From positions 1 through 43,237 of the forward strand of contig BJUT01000034.1 in the NCBI GenBank assembly GCA_007988745.1: 43,237 nt of DNA. The letters are read 5' to 3'. The notes below the pieces were generated by a model that was given only the letters and a program-made list of their open reading frames with translations, ran no database searches and was not told the DNA's origin. Shown piece after piece: positions 1 to 10,100 of the stretch. The stretch comes from Pseudoalteromonas atlantica (GTDB lineage Bacteria > Pseudomonadota > Gammaproteobacteria > Enterobacterales > Alteromonadaceae). Made by a program: the position numbers and the translations under genes. The stretch's first letter is position 1. Each line of letters starts with the position of its first letter.

Positions 1-88
1 CCAAACATACTGCTGCAAATTCAAGCGCCAAAGGTCAACACGCCCTAGTACCGTTATTTATTTAGTGCGCACTGTACCAAGCGCTAAA

Positions 89-814
89 TTAATTTTTAAT
101 TATTGCATTGTGATACACGTTTTGAACGTCATCACAGTCTTCAAGCATGTTGATGAACTTGTCAAAATTAGCAATAACTTCTTCATCTTCAATTTCTACA
201 TGCACTTGCGGAACAAACGTAATTTCATCTACTTCAAAGTTAATCCCTTCAAAGTTTTCCTCAAGCGCTGTTTTCGCTTTATAGTACTCAGTATGGGGTG
301 CAAATACCGACACTTTACCATTTTCAACTTCAACGTCGGTTACATCAACGTCAGCCATCATTAGTGCTTCAAGTACCACTTCGTCATCGTCACCGGCAAA
401 ACCAAGTACAGCAAGGTGATCAAACATATGTGCAACACAGCCCGGTGTACCAATTTTTGAATCTGTTTTGGTAAACGGTAAACGTACGTCTTTAATTGTA
501 CGGTTTGGGTTGTCGGTTAAGCAATCAACAATAACCATGCAGTTACCTGGGCCATAGCCTTCGTAACGTGCGGGCGAATAATCTTCCCCTGCCCCACCGG
601 CTGCTTTTTCAATTGCTTTTTCTATTACGTGAGCAGGAACCTGGTCTTTTTTTGCTTTTTCAATTAGACGACGCAGTGATTGATTGACATCGGGGTCTGG
701 TTCGCCATTTTTAGCGGCAACATAAATTTCTTTACCGTACTTTGAGTTAACTTTAGTTTTAGCGTTGGCTGTTTTAGCCATCGAGCTCTTACGGACTTCA
801 AATGCTCTGCCCAT
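89..814 (-). CDS. YebC/PmpR-family regulator, YeeN-like
   Basis: This 241-aa protein belongs to the YebC/TACO1 family. It is closer to the YeeN branch of E. coli (about 238 aa) than to YebC itself. Family features seen are the N-terminal MGR start, the segment [19 protein letters not shown] near residues 37-55, a glycine-rich [14 protein letters not shown] block around 85-98, and the [10 protein letters not shown] tail. Members are described as DNA-binding regulators or as factors that relieve ribosome stalling, the latter shown for YebC proteins; which role applies here cannot be read from sequence. The ATG at 814 has an AGAGGC-like ribosome-binding site and matches the family N-terminus. 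The gene stands alone, with no gene visible in the 88 bases downstream. Confidence 0.9.
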   Translation of the reverse strand: MGRAFEVRKSSMAKTANAKTKVNSKYGKEIYVAAKNGEPDPDVNQSLRRLIEKAKKDQVPAHVIEKAIEKAAGGAGEDYSPARYEGYGPGNCMVIVDCLTDNPNRTIKDVRLPFTKTDSKIGTPGCVAHMFDHLAVLGFAGDDDEVVLEALMMADVDVTDVEVENGKVSVFAPHTEYYKAKTALEENFEGINFEVDEITFVPQVHVEIEDEEVIANFDKFINMLEDCDDVQNVYHNAIIKN

Positions 815-992
815 CTTGTGCCTCTAATCAATACGTTAATTTTGCCATATTTTACCAATTCAAACCCTATTGGGCTAGGGTCTGTTGAACTTTACAAACT
901 GAATTTAAAACAACCTATTTGCTAAATAAATAAGGCCGAGCCTATGCAAATAATACAGTAGTAATTACACAAAAATAAAAGTTAATCGCTAT

Positions 993-1610
993 TTAACATA
1001 ACTCTAATTTTTGTGAGTAACTTTCGACTAAAGTAACTAACTCGGTAAATTCACGTAAAACATAATCAGCTTGGTCGGCATAAATAGGCACCGCGTTTGG
1101 CGCGTACAAACAAGCGCGCATATTTGCATTATGTGCTGCTTGAATGTCGTATAAAAAATCCCCTACGTATAACAAGTTGCTGGCGTTTATATTCCAAAGC
1201 GTGGCAATTGCATTTAAGGCACTGGGATCGGGTTTGGCTGGGGCATCGCTACGGGTTAATACCGTTTCGATAGGTAGCGGGTTATTTTGTAGCTTTATGG
1301 CTGCCGCTTTATCAAAATTGCGGGTAACAATAGCCATAGGAATATTTTTAACTTTAAGGGCGTTAACGGCTTCGGTTACGCCTGGCAATATAGTGGCAAA
1401 CTGAGCGTCTTGTAGCTCGTGTTGATGCACTATATTCATCGCTTCTTCACGCATGTAGGGCGATGGAAGCTGGGCAATATAATCAAGTAGGTCTTGCTCG
1501 CATGGGCAACCTATTTGTGCTTTTATAAGAGAGAAATCTAACTCAGACGATACTAACGTGCCATCTAAATCAAATATAACTCCTTGAATAGCCTCTACTT
1601 GAGCTTTCAT
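993..1610 (-). CDS. HAD-superfamily hydrolase (phosphatase-like)
   Basis: A 205-aa haloacid-dehalogenase-type hydrolase. Motif I is VIFDLDGTLV with the nucleophile Asp14 and acid/base Asp16. Motif II is the Thr of AIVTRN, motif III is the Lys of APAKPDP, and motif IV is the acidic pair in LLYVGDFLYDIQAA. The helical insert after motif I indicates a C1-cap (HAD-IA) enzyme such as phosphoglycolate phosphatase or a sugar-phosphate phosphatase. The substrate cannot be assigned. It is likely a cytosolic housekeeping enzyme and is transcribed alone: 178 bases separate it from the YebC-like gene downstream and 257 bases from the next gene upstream. Confidence 0.88.
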   Translation of the reverse strand: MKAQVEAIQGVIFDLDGTLVSSELDFSLIKAQIGCPCEQDLLDYIAQLPSPYMREEAMNIVHQHELQDAQFATILPGVTEAVNALKVKNIPMAIVTRNFDKAAAIKLQNNPLPIETVLTRSDAPAKPDPSALNAIATLWNINASNLLYVGDFLYDIQAAHNANMRACLYAPNAVPIYADQADYVLREFTELVTLVESYSQKLELC

Positions 1611-1825
1611 ATCATTCCTTGAATGGGGTAAAAATCAATACAACATGTGTACACATAATGACTCTACTTCATGAGAATAATTTAGCAAATGTTTATCAAA
1701 CAAATTATTAGAAAAGTATTCACTTATCTATTACTTAGCCTTATAAACACCAATTAATTACTAAAATTCTACGAACAGCTAGTAGTAACAGATCAAAAAT
1801 GAACACAGCATAAACAAAAGGAGAA

Positions 1826-1853
1826 TACGCGCACATAAACTGCAGTGCGCGTA
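1826..1853 (-). terminator. Hairpin downstream of the 1868-2359 gene, possible terminator
   Basis: A perfect 9-base inverted repeat, TACGCGCAC and GTGCGCGTA, is separated by a 10-base loop. On the minus strand it follows the stop at 1868 by 14 bases and is followed by a moderately T-rich tail, so it probably terminates the M1 peptidase operon. The T tract is imperfect, so efficiency is uncertain. The rest of the 1611-1867 gap shows nothing recognisable. Confidence 0.5.
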
Positions 1854-1867
1854 GGTTGGGGAAGTAC

Positions 1868-2359
1868 TTATTGCTCGAACTTAGCCTCGAGCCAGGTATC
1901 GTTTTGGGTAAAGTGAAGGGTTTTAATCTTGCCTTTACCTTCTACGTTTACCATATTTACTTGCGAAGGCCATAAGTCACGCAGTGCGCCGTTACTCATT
2001 TTTATGCCTTCAATCCCTTTTGGGATAGGAGCTTCTTGATACACCCAAAAAAACTTTCCATCAATTTGCGCACCGACTTGGCTAAGCGTTAATGGCTTAC
2101 CCTTTAAGGTTTGCAGCGCAACATGCGACTCAACATACTCTACAAAACGTTGTTGGTCGGCCTTGTTGCTAATGATATCGGCTTTTCCATTAAATAAATG
2201 CGCTACAGCATGCTCAGTATCATGTAAATAAAAGCGATGCATAAGCTCAATATTGTTAGTGCGTTTATTAAAAAGCACCGTAGTAACCGATGACTTTAGC
2301 TGATGCGCCATACTTGGCGCAGCAACTAAAAGGCAAACAATAATAAGCAAAAAGCGCAT
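1868..2359 (-). CDS. Secreted DUF6702-like protein
   Basis: A 163-aa protein with a clear Sec signal peptide (MRFLLIIVCLLVAAPSMA, cleavage before HQLKSS), so it is probably periplasmic. The pattern H-x-x-K/S-S-V-T-T-V near the mature N-terminus, followed by a short beta-rich domain and an AVAHLF segment, resembles the DUF6702 family, which has no known biochemical role. Its ATG overlaps the stop of the upstream M1 peptidase (TAATG), so the two are translationally coupled. This arrangement suggests the small protein assists or accompanies the peptidase. Family recall is moderate; the secretion signal and coupling are directly visible. Confidence 0.75.
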   Translation of the reverse strand: MRFLLIIVCLLVAAPSMAHQLKSSVTTVLFNKRTNNIELMHRFYLHDTEHAVAHLFNGKADIISNKADQQRFVEYVESHVALQTLKGKPLTLSQVGAQIDGKFFWVYQEAPIPKGIEGIKMSNGALRDLWPSQVNMVNVEGKGKIKTLHFTQNDTWLEAKFEQ

Positions 2360-4794
2360 TATTGTTGCTCCTCACCATCTTTTTTCTCGTCTTTTTTAAG
2401 CTCAGTTTTAATGTCTTGCATAATATCTCGACTTACTTTCGCTTTACTCTTTTTCTTTTTATACACTTCAATACGTGAAGGAATAATACGACGAGGGTAG
2501 TTGTTGTTCTCAACATCTACATCAGCGGTTTCCCAGCGAGGGTCAACGCTTACCGATACCAATGGCTTATTTTTATCTGTAACAATAAGCTTTTGTACAT
2601 TTTTGTGATTACGGCGCCAAATTTCAGCCGGAATGTAACGCTCTTCGGTTGTGCCATCTTCATAAGTTAGCTCTAATAAAATAGGCATTACCAAGCCACC
2701 TAGATTTGAAAACTCCATAACATAGTAGTTTTTATCTTCTTCAAGCGCGCGATCTAGCGTTTTACGCTCCCACGGCTCTAAGCCTTTTAAAAACTTGTTG
2801 TACGCGTTACGTTCTTTATTAGTAACAGTAAAGCGGTCGTTTTCGTCGTAAAAGTCGGTAATATCTGGATTTTTTTCAACCCAAGTTTGCTTACCTTCTT
2901 CACGGTTGCGCTTAACAAATAGTGATGTTGGTTTGTCTGCTTCTATATCGCGTAAGCGTTTAAAGTCAATATCAGGGTTTTTAGTATCTAAACGTAATTG
3001 ATACACTTTATCTAACGAGATATCTACATGGTCGGTGCTGTAAAACCAGCCGCGCCAAAACCAATCTAAATCAACACCAGAGGCTTCCTCCATGGTACGG
3101 AAAAAATCTGCTGGAGTAGGGCGCTTGTATTTCCAGCGCTGTGCGTACTCTTTAAAAGCAAAATCGAATAAGTCACGGCCTAAAATAACTTCACGTAAAA
3201 TATTAAGTGCCGCAGCTGGTTTAGTATAAGCATTAGGACCTAAACGAAGTACGCTGTCTGACTGCGTCATAATAGGTACTTGGTTTTGCGATTTCATGTA
3301 GCTAACAATATCGCGCGGCTCAACACCCCACGGTATAGTTGGGTCCCATTCACGCCCTGCAACGCCATCTAAAAAGCTATTTAAACCTTCATCCATCCAG
3401 GTCCATTGGCGCTCATCAGAGTTTACAATCATAGGGAAGTAAATATGGCCAACTTCATGAATAACCACACCAATTAAAAAGCGTTTTTCAGCTTGAGAAT
3501 AAGTACGCGAGCCATCATCTTGCAGCTCTGTACGTGGGCCATTAAAAGTGATCATTGGGTATTCCATACCACCTACAGGGCCATTTACCGATTGCGCTAC
3601 AGGGTATGGGTAGTCAAATGAATAGCGAGAGTACACTTCCATCGTATGTACTACAGATTCAGTTGAATACTTTTTCCATAAATCGCCACCCTCTTTAGGG
3701 TAAAACGACATAGCCATCACTAAAGGTTGTTCATCGCCACCTTGCTGATAGCCCTTTGCATCCCACATAAATTTACGCGACGACGCCCACGCAAAGTCAC
3801 GCACATTTTCTGCTTTAAAGTGCCATGTTTTTGTTTTATCGGTACCTTGTTTTTCGTTTTCTAACGCTTCTTCTTCAGTAACAATAAATACAGGGCGTTT
3901 TGCTGTTTCAGCTTTTTCTAAGCGGTTACGCTGCGTGCGTGTAAGCACTTTGCTTGCGTTATCTAACTTACCTGTTGCCGATACAATATGATCAGCAGGT
4001 ACAGTAATTTCTACATCGTAATCACCAAACTCAAGCGTAAACTCACCACGGCCTAAAAACGGCTTGTTTGTCCATGCTTCGTAATCGGTGTACGCAGCTA
4101 AACGCGGAAACCACTGCGCAAGTAAAAATATATCGTTGCCATCTTCTTCAAAGTGCTCGTAACCAGAACGCGCACCTACGGCATCTTCTTCAACAATGTT
4201 AAAAGCAAAGTTCATACTAAACTCAGCTTCTTTGCCTGGTTTTAGCGGCTCGTTTAAATCTATACGCATTAGCGTATCAACAACAGTAACGCGCAGTTCA
4301 TCGCCATTGTCATCTTTTACATTGCTAATTGTATAGCCTAGCTCGTTGTCGCTCATAAATTGCTGACGACGTAGCTCACCTAAACTTAACTTAGCCGGCT
4401 TTTGTGCAGGTAAACTATTTAGCGTGCTTTTAAACGTTTTTGTGGTTTCGGCAATTGAGTCGCTTTTAAAAATATTTTGATCTAACTGTAACCACAAATA
4501 TTTAAGTGTATGCGGCGAGTTATTTTTATACTCAATGCTTTGGCTTGCTATTAAGCGGCGCTTTTTTTCATCAAGCTTTACATCTATGTCGTAATTAACA
4601 CGTTGCTGCCAGTATTTTTCGCCTGGCTCACCTGCGGCACTACGATAAACATTTGGGGTAGGAAGCGCTTCGTCTAACTGGCGAAACTTATCAACGAATG
4701 AGCCTTTAGTTTGCTCAACGGATGACGCTAACACAGCGCTCGACATTGCCAAAGGCAACACAAACGCGCTTAGCGTAAGAACTGTTTTTTTCAT
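2359..4794 (-). CDS. M1-family zinc metallopeptidase, secreted
   Basis: An 811-aa aminopeptidase-N-like metallopeptidase. Zinc site: HEVGH at residues 446-450 and the third ligand Glu469 in MDEGLN, exactly the M1 HEXXH-X18-E spacing. The exopeptidase-type loop reads GGMEYP in place of GAMEN. A long N-terminal beta domain precedes the catalytic domain, and the C-terminal 90 residues are very Lys/Glu-rich. The start is placed at the ATG at 4794, giving the signal peptide MKKTVLTLSAFVLPLAMSSA. A TTG 39 bases upstream would bury this signal, and AGGACT precedes the ATG. It likely degrades peptides in the periplasm or at the cell surface of this protein-scavenging marine bacterium. It is coupled to the downstream secreted DUF6702-like gene. 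Confidence 0.9.
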   Translation of the reverse strand: MKKTVLTLSAFVLPLAMSSAVLASSVEQTKGSFVDKFRQLDEALPTPNVYRSAAGEPGEKYWQQRVNYDIDVKLDEKKRRLIASQSIEYKNNSPHTLKYLWLQLDQNIFKSDSIAETTKTFKSTLNSLPAQKPAKLSLGELRRQQFMSDNELGYTISNVKDDNGDELRVTVVDTLMRIDLNEPLKPGKEAEFSMNFAFNIVEEDAVGARSGYEHFEEDGNDIFLLAQWFPRLAAYTDYEAWTNKPFLGRGEFTLEFGDYDVEITVPADHIVSATGKLDNASKVLTRTQRNRLEKAETAKRPVFIVTEEEALENEKQGTDKTKTWHFKAENVRDFAWASSRKFMWDAKGYQQGGDEQPLVMAMSFYPKEGGDLWKKYSTESVVHTMEVYSRYSFDYPYPVAQSVNGPVGGMEYPMITFNGPRTELQDDGSRTYSQAEKRFLIGVVIHEVGHIYFPMIVNSDERQWTWMDEGLNSFLDGVAGREWDPTIPWGVEPRDIVSYMKSQNQVPIMTQSDSVLRLGPNAYTKPAAALNILREVILGRDLFDFAFKEYAQRWKYKRPTPADFFRTMEEASGVDLDWFWRGWFYSTDHVDISLDKVYQLRLDTKNPDIDFKRLRDIEADKPTSLFVKRNREEGKQTWVEKNPDITDFYDENDRFTVTNKERNAYNKFLKGLEPWERKTLDRALEEDKNYYVMEFSNLGGLVMPILLELTYEDGTTEERYIPAEIWRRNHKNVQKLIVTDKNKPLVSVSVDPRWETADVDVENNNYPRRIIPSRIEVYKKKKSKAKVSRDIMQDIKTELKKDEKKDGEEQQ

Positions 4795-5175
4795 TATGAG
4801 TCCTAGTGGAATTTTGTGAGCGTACTTTGACAAAGTTACTATTTTTGTTCAATTAATTAGCGACCAACCGCCCATTAAACACGGTAATATTCACGTTGTT
4901 TTAACATGGTTTTTGAATCAGTAAATTAAGCCACTTTTAAAACTGTAAAGGGGGTTTACACTTCACAGCTAGTTGATGTGTATTAATTAAGGTACAAACG
5001 CAGTATTTATAAGGGTTCAGGCCTAATTCATGCCATTAGCTTAGGATTAAATTAAGGTGCAAAAATATGTTGTTTTAATTGAGCTTAAATTTATAGCGTT
5101 AGCAGTGTTTACACGGTTTATTGCGCTCAGGTTCTATACAAATAAAGCAGCATATTTAAACTAAAGGAGCCCGAT
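4795..5175. other. 381-bp intergenic region with one palindromic site
   Basis: Divergent control region between the M1 peptidase (minus) and the first small tail-anchored protein (plus). It holds one copy of the recurrent 17-bp palindrome at 4944-4960 and two loosely similar AAATTAAGGTGCAAA-like stretches near 4985 and 5051. A strong AAAGGAG ribosome-binding site lies just before the gene at 5176. I see no tRNA, no additional convincing coding region and no strong terminator. Confidence 0.6.
4944..4960 (+). repeat. 17-bp palindrome, copy 1 (intergenic)
   Basis: TGTAAAGGGGGTTTACA: six-base arms TGTAAA/TTTACA around a five-base G core. It is one of six closely similar sites in the window (others at 6680, 15188, 19029, 29597 and 40750). 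Confidence 0.8.
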
Positions 5176-5412
5176 ATGAAATTTTACATTGTAAAAAAAG
5201 ATCATCAGCTCGAAGCTATCCCTGCTGATAAAGACTTACTAGAGCGCTACGAATCAAACCAATATTCGTATGTTAATGTGGTGTCGGCATGCAATAAGCA
5301 AGATGCACTAAAACGCCTATCTACTGAACAAAAACACAGTAAAAAGTGGCTAATAATTGGCGCAAATATTGCCGTGTTCTCACTAATATTAACTATTTAT
5401 ACGATAAATTAA
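5176..5412 (+). CDS. Small tail-anchored membrane protein, tandem copy 1
   Basis: A 78-aa protein of unknown function. Residues 1-52 form a soluble, charged domain starting MKFYIVKKDHQLEAIPADK. Residues about 56-76 form a single hydrophobic helix (WLIIGANIAVFSLILTIYTI), so it should be C-terminally anchored with the N-domain in the cytoplasm. A strong AAAGGAG ribosome-binding site precedes the ATG. It is paralogous to the next gene: same length and the same pattern [KD]FYI[VL]KK--L-AIPA followed by a [SA]ACN motif. No known domain was recognised. The duplicate arrangement and identical architecture argue that it is a real gene despite its size. Confidence 0.75.
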   Translation: MKFYIVKKDHQLEAIPADKDLLERYESNQYSYVNVVSACNKQDALKRLSTEQKHSKKWLIIGANIAVFSLILTIYTIN

Positions 5413-5475
5413 AAATAGTGAAATTTTAGGTTGATATTTAGTGCATTTTATATTTAAAATCGCCCACTTTTTTTA

Positions 5476-5511
5476 TTTGAGCATAATAAAATCGTTACAA
5501 TTATTCTCAAA
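5476..5511. repeat. Inverted repeat between the tandem small genes
   Basis: Twelve-base arms TTTGAGCATAAT and ATTATTCTCAAA, with one mismatch and a 12-base loop, lie between the two small-protein genes. A T tract lies on the left, so as a terminator it would work only on the minus strand. It may instead be an operator or an mRNA structure upstream of the second gene. Confidence 0.4.
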
Positions 5512-5547
5512 TATGTACTTATTACCAGTAAGCAATGTGGTGGGTGT

Positions 5548-5784
5548 ATGGATTTTTATATCCTAAAAAAACAACAAGAGCTAATAGCCATTCCAGCAAA
5601 TCAGCAAAGTTGTAAGCAGTATCTAGACTCAGGTTATTTTTATATTGATAAAGTAGCCGCCTGTAACGAAACAAATGCCATAAAAGCATTGCAAGCAAAG
5701 CAAACTAAAAGTTTAAAAATGCCGCTAGGCATGGCTTTGTTAGCGCTTCCTGTCATTATTATTGCTATTTATAGTTTTACCTAA
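5548..5784 (+). CDS. Small tail-anchored membrane protein, tandem copy 2
   Basis: A 78-aa paralogue of the preceding gene, with the same design: a soluble domain starting MDFYILKKQQELIAIPANQ, a conserved ACNETNAIKAL stretch, and a C-terminal transmembrane helix (MPLGMALLALPVIIIAIYSF). Sequence outside the conserved pattern has diverged, so the duplication is not recent. The start is chosen by alignment with copy 1; the ribosome-binding site is only a weak GGTGG. The 135-base spacer contains an inverted repeat, so the two copies may be controlled separately. Function unknown. Confidence 0.72.
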   Translation: MDFYILKKQQELIAIPANQQSCKQYLDSGYFYIDKVAACNETNAIKALQAKQTKSLKMPLGMALLALPVIIIAIYSFT

Positions 5785-5832
5785 ACTAAAGCCCTCCCGA
5801 GGCTTGCATCTTTACTTGCCTTGGGTATATTG

Positions 5833-5858
5833 GCGCTCTTATGGTTTTTTAAGAGCGC
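5833..5858 (+). promoter_or_regulatory. Hairpin covering the sbcD ribosome-binding region
   Basis: A perfect 9-base inverted repeat GCGCTCTTA/TAAGAGCGC with an 8-base loop ends four bases before the sbcD ATG. The only Shine-Dalgarno-like bases (AAGAG) lie in the right arm. Folding would hide the start site of sbcD. The T run is in the loop, which does not fit a standard terminator. Confidence 0.45.
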
Positions 5859-5861
5859 GAT

Positions 5862-7109
5862 ATGAAAGTTCTCCACACCTCAGATTGGCACCTAGGCCAA
5901 CAATTTTATGAACATGACCGCCGTGATGAGCACGCTGCATTTTTTACTTGGCTACTTAGCACCCTTGTAGAGCAACACATAGATATACTTTTAGTTGCAG
6001 GCGACATTTATCATACAGCCACACCCAGTGCCAGCGCCGAAAACCAACTTTACCAATTTATAAAAGATGCTAAAAAGCGTTGCCCGCAATTGCATGTTGT
6101 TATTATTGCCGGCAACCACGACTCAGCAAATCGTATATTAGCGGCGCAGCCCTTACTTGCTCAGTTTGATACCCATGTAGTGGGGCGCTTTGAAGTAACC
6201 GACCCAGCCAATACCGTGATTGAAATAAATACGCAAAATAAACGCGCTGTAATCGTCGCTATGCCTTTTTTACGTACCAGCGACATAAGTTCACTTAGTC
6301 ATACTAAAAACGGCCCTAGTTACGCACAAGGCGTTGAAAAAGCCTATAAGCTTGCCCTTGATCACGCCTATAGCATTAACGCGCAAAATTCGCCGTTAAT
6401 TGTAATGGGGCACTTACATGCCAAAGGCGGTGATATTTCAAGTGACTCAGAACGTAATTTAGTGATTGGTGGGGAGGAGTCTATTTCGGCCAATGTATTT
6501 GGTAACAAGGCAGACTACGTAGCACTGGGGCATTTACACAAAGCGCAGCAAGTCGCTAAAAAAGACGTTATTCGTTACAGCGGTACGCCTATTCCTATGT
6601 CGTTTTCAGAGCGTAACTACACGCACCAAGTTAATGTAGTAGAATTTAAAAGTGATGAAAAACATACTATTAGCACCTCTGTAAACCCCCTTTACATTCC
6701 ACGTTCTACTGAAGTGATTATTTTACCAAAAGGGGAGTGCGTGCCATTAAGCGACTTATGCGAGCAAATTAAAGCGCTCGATACATCACAACATACTATT
6801 GCCCCTTATTTACGCGTAAAACTTAAATCAAGTGATACCGACACCACCTTTAGAGAACAAATAGAGCAGGCACTTGAGGGGAAACACGTAAAATTTTGCG
6901 GCATTGAGCGGGTACGAGAACAAACCATAACAAGCGATAACAGCGCCGTATTTGAAGATTTAAGCGAAATTGAAATGCTCAACCCATTAAACTTATTAGA
7001 ACAAGCCTTTGCAAACGAAAAAGATATGGCCGGCCAAGCTGTACCAGATGAGCTAAAAACACTGTTAAACGATGTAATAAGTGAGCTGACGGAGCAAGAG
7101 CAACTATGA
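5862..7109 (+). CDS. sbcD: Exonuclease SbcCD subunit D (Mre11-like nuclease)
   Basis: A 415-aa Mn-dependent nuclease subunit of the SbcCD complex, which cleaves hairpins and protein-blocked DNA ends. All calcineurin-like phosphoesterase motifs are present: HTSDWHLG with Asp8/His10, AGDIYH, AGNHDSANR, GHLHAKGG and GHLHKAQ. The length fits the family (E. coli about 400 aa). The stop overlaps the start of sbcC by four bases, as usual for this operon. A hairpin sits directly on the translation start. The recurrent 17-bp palindrome lies inside the gene at 6680-6696, coding for the residues VNPLY. Confidence 0.96.
   Translation: MKVLHTSDWHLGQQFYEHDRRDEHAAFFTWLLSTLVEQHIDILLVAGDIYHTATPSASAENQLYQFIKDAKKRCPQLHVVIIAGNHDSANRILAAQPLLAQFDTHVVGRFEVTDPANTVIEINTQNKRAVIVAMPFLRTSDISSLSHTKNGPSYAQGVEKAYKLALDHAYSINAQNSPLIVMGHLHAKGGDISSDSERNLVIGGEESISANVFGNKADYVALGHLHKAQQVAKKDVIRYSGTPIPMSFSERNYTHQVNVVEFKSDEKHTISTSVNPLYIPRSTEVIILPKGECVPLSDLCEQIKALDTSQHTIAPYLRVKLKSSDTDTTFREQIEQALEGKHVKFCGIERVREQTITSDNSAVFEDLSEIEMLNPLNLLEQAFANEKDMAGQAVPDELKTLLNDVISELTEQEQL
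6680..6696 (-). repeat. 17-bp palindrome, copy 2 (inside sbcD)
   Basis: TGTAAACCCCCTTTACA within sbcD, with the G-rich core on the minus strand. The gene reads it as GTA AAC CCC CTT TAC. Confidence 0.8.
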
Positions 7110-10100
7110 AAATAACCGCAGTTCGTATTCATAACTTAGCCTCAATAGTCGATGCCGAAATCGACTTTACTCAAGCTCCACTGAAAGATGCGGGCTTGTT
7201 TGCAATAACCGGCGACACAGGCGCAGGTAAAAGCACCTTTTTAGATGCTATTTGTTTAGCGCTTTTTACTAAAACAGCACGCTTAAAAGGCGATAAAGGC
7301 AACTTAATTGATTTTAACGGCGACAGCATAAAGCTAAACGATGCGCGTAACTTACTGCGCAGAGGCAAATGGGAAGGCTTTGCTGAAGTTGATTTTGTTG
7401 GCCAAGACAAACAATTATACCGCGCACGCTACGTTATTACCCGCACCCACAAAAAGGCAACAGGCAAGTTAAAAGTGGCTGAGCATACGTTACTAACCTT
7501 GCCCGATGAAACCCTAATAGCCGATAAAAGCCAAACCATAAAAGAAGTAGAAAACAAAATAGGGCTAAGCTTTGATCAGTTTTCGCGTGCGGTATTATTA
7601 GCACAGCACGAGTTTGCAGCCTTTTTAAAAGCCACAGGCGATGAACGCGCACAACTTTTAGAGTGTTTAACCGGCACCGATAAATTTAGCTTAATAGGTA
7701 AACGTATTTTTGAGCGTAATAAAGCGCTAAAAGATCAATATGAATTACTTAATGCAAGCCTTGCAAGCTATACCTTGTTAAGCGATGACGAATTAAGTGC
7801 TAAACAAACCCTGCGCGATGAGTTACTTAAAAAAATTGAGCAAACTAAAAAAACGCATGCAGCAACAGAGCAAGACTTAAATTGGTATAAACAAGCAGCT
7901 AGCTTATCGCAGGCACTAGAACACGCAATAAAGCAGCAACAACACGCGCAACAACAGCTTGATGCAATAGCAAAGCAAAGTGAGCAAGCTAAACAAGCAC
8001 AAAGCGCCCTTGAAATAAAAGACAACCGCAAACGTCATGAGCACTTAACGGCGCAAAACAAAGCACTTAGTACGCAAATAAGCGATTTAAAAGCGATTGA
8101 CCATGCTGCGCTTATAAAAGAGCAGGCCGCAACACTTACAACAAAGCAAAGCGAGTTAAAAACAGCGCAAGAGCAAAAGCAAACGGCAGAGCCAATTATT
8201 GCAAAAGCCCGCGAGCTCGACAGCCAACTTGCTATACACGCACAAACCATTACAAGCCTGACTCAGCAAAGCGAAAAAGAGCAGCAGCAACTTAGCGAAT
8301 TACAAACGAAGTACACGCAAAGCCAAAATGCACTTGATGAGGCAAACAAACTCAGCACTGGGCATCAAATGTGGCTAAACGAGCACACGCAGCTTAAACC
8401 ATTGGCTAATGATTGGAATTATTACCAACACAGCTTTAATACATATTTAAGTGCCAATGAGCAAATAAAGGCAACCGCTTCGCAAAACCAACAGCTGTTA
8501 GAAGAGCAAAGTAAACAAGCGGCGCTGTTAGCAGAGCAAACTAAAAAAGTAGAGTTGCAAGAGCAACAACTTGCGCATCAACAAAATGATCTTAACCAGC
8601 TAAGTGAGCAACAACGCCAATTTAATATTGAACAATGCGATAGCAAACTTAAAAATATTGAATATTTAAAAGATCAGCGTTTGCGCTACCAGCAGTTTAA
8701 TCAAGAAATAAAACACAGCACACAACAACAAACGGCGGTTGCGGCCAAGCTTGTACACAGTGAGCAAACGCAAACAACATTGCAACAAAGCTTAGCCTCG
8801 TGCGAGCAAGCACTTAAACACAGTGAATACGCATTAAACCAAGCTCGCCTGCGTGCCAGCGAAAACGTAGAGCATTTACGCACGCAGCTTACCCCTAACG
8901 AGCCATGTGTAGTGTGTGGGGCAAAAGAGCACCCGTATGCAAGCAGCCAAAACCCGCAATTAAATAACCTAATAGCCGATTTTGAAACAAGTTATAACCT
9001 AGCTAAGCAGCAACACGATAGCGCCCAAGCTAAGCTGCATCAGCACCAAACTCAACATGCTGTACTTGTCACTGAGCACGCTCAATACAGCCAAGCTATA
9101 CAGAGCGCACAGGCAAAGCAGCTAGAAATTAAAACAACAATGCAAGGGGCACGTACAGAGCTTAACGACTTAACAGCACAGCAGCTTGATGAAACATACG
9201 CCCAGCTCAGCAGTCAAAAGTCGCACTATTTTGAATCGCAAAAACAGCAAACAGCTCTGCAAGAAAAAGTAAATCAGCTAATAAGTAACTTAAAAACCGA
9301 GCAACATACACAGCTGCAATTGCATAATCAGCATGTTGAATTAACCAATAAGCTTGGCCAAATAAACACTAAACATGCAGAGCTAAATACGCAAGTTAAC
9401 GAGCTTACCAGCACCCTTAACGCACAGTTTGAGCACAGTGACTTCTGGCAGCAATTGCAAAACAACACGCTTAATATGAGCGATTTAAGCCAGCAGGTTG
9501 AGCAGTACCAGCAAACACAGGTTCAGCTTGAACAAAGTCAAAAACAAATAGACAGTGCTAATCAGCAATTACAGCAACTCACACCGTTAATTGCTAAAAG
9601 TGAGCAAGCGCTTAAAGTTTTAAAAGACGATTTAGCCAAAGCGCAACAACTGCAAAACACCACACGCACAGAGCGCCTTGCTTTATTTAACAACGAGCCA
9701 TTAAGTGCCGATGATTACCAAGCAAAACTTAATGCGCAGCTTGAGCAGTGCCAAAAGGCGTTACATACAAGCCAACAAGCCCACGACAGCGCAATTAAAA
9801 AACGCGATGAGCACGCTATAACACTCAAAAATATTGAGCAGCGCTTGGCAGAGCAAACTCAAGAGCAAAGTACACTTGAAGAGCGCTACAATGCCTGGTT
9901 TAGCGACTTTAAAGCGCAATATAGCGAGGCAAATCACGAACAGATCGCTATTTTACTAACTCTCACTAGTGAGCAAATAAAAGAGCAATTAATGCAGTTT
10001 GAGCAGCGTTTAGCAGCACTTACAGACGCAAATGCAGCGCTTAAGCAACAGCAAAAGGCGCAAACAGATCACCAAAATACTAACAAGCCCGAAAAAAGCG

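Noticed and set aside
1..88. Coding sequence or repeat at the left edge
   Set aside because: Only a short palindrome AGTGCGCACT is visible; nothing supports a gene.
65..364. 99-residue open frame on the plus strand
   Set aside because: It lies antisense to the YebC-like gene and has no recognisable features or start signal.
4795..4833. TTG start extending the M1 peptidase by 13 residues
   Set aside because: It would hide the signal peptide; the ATG at 4794 has a ribosome-binding site and a proper signal sequence.
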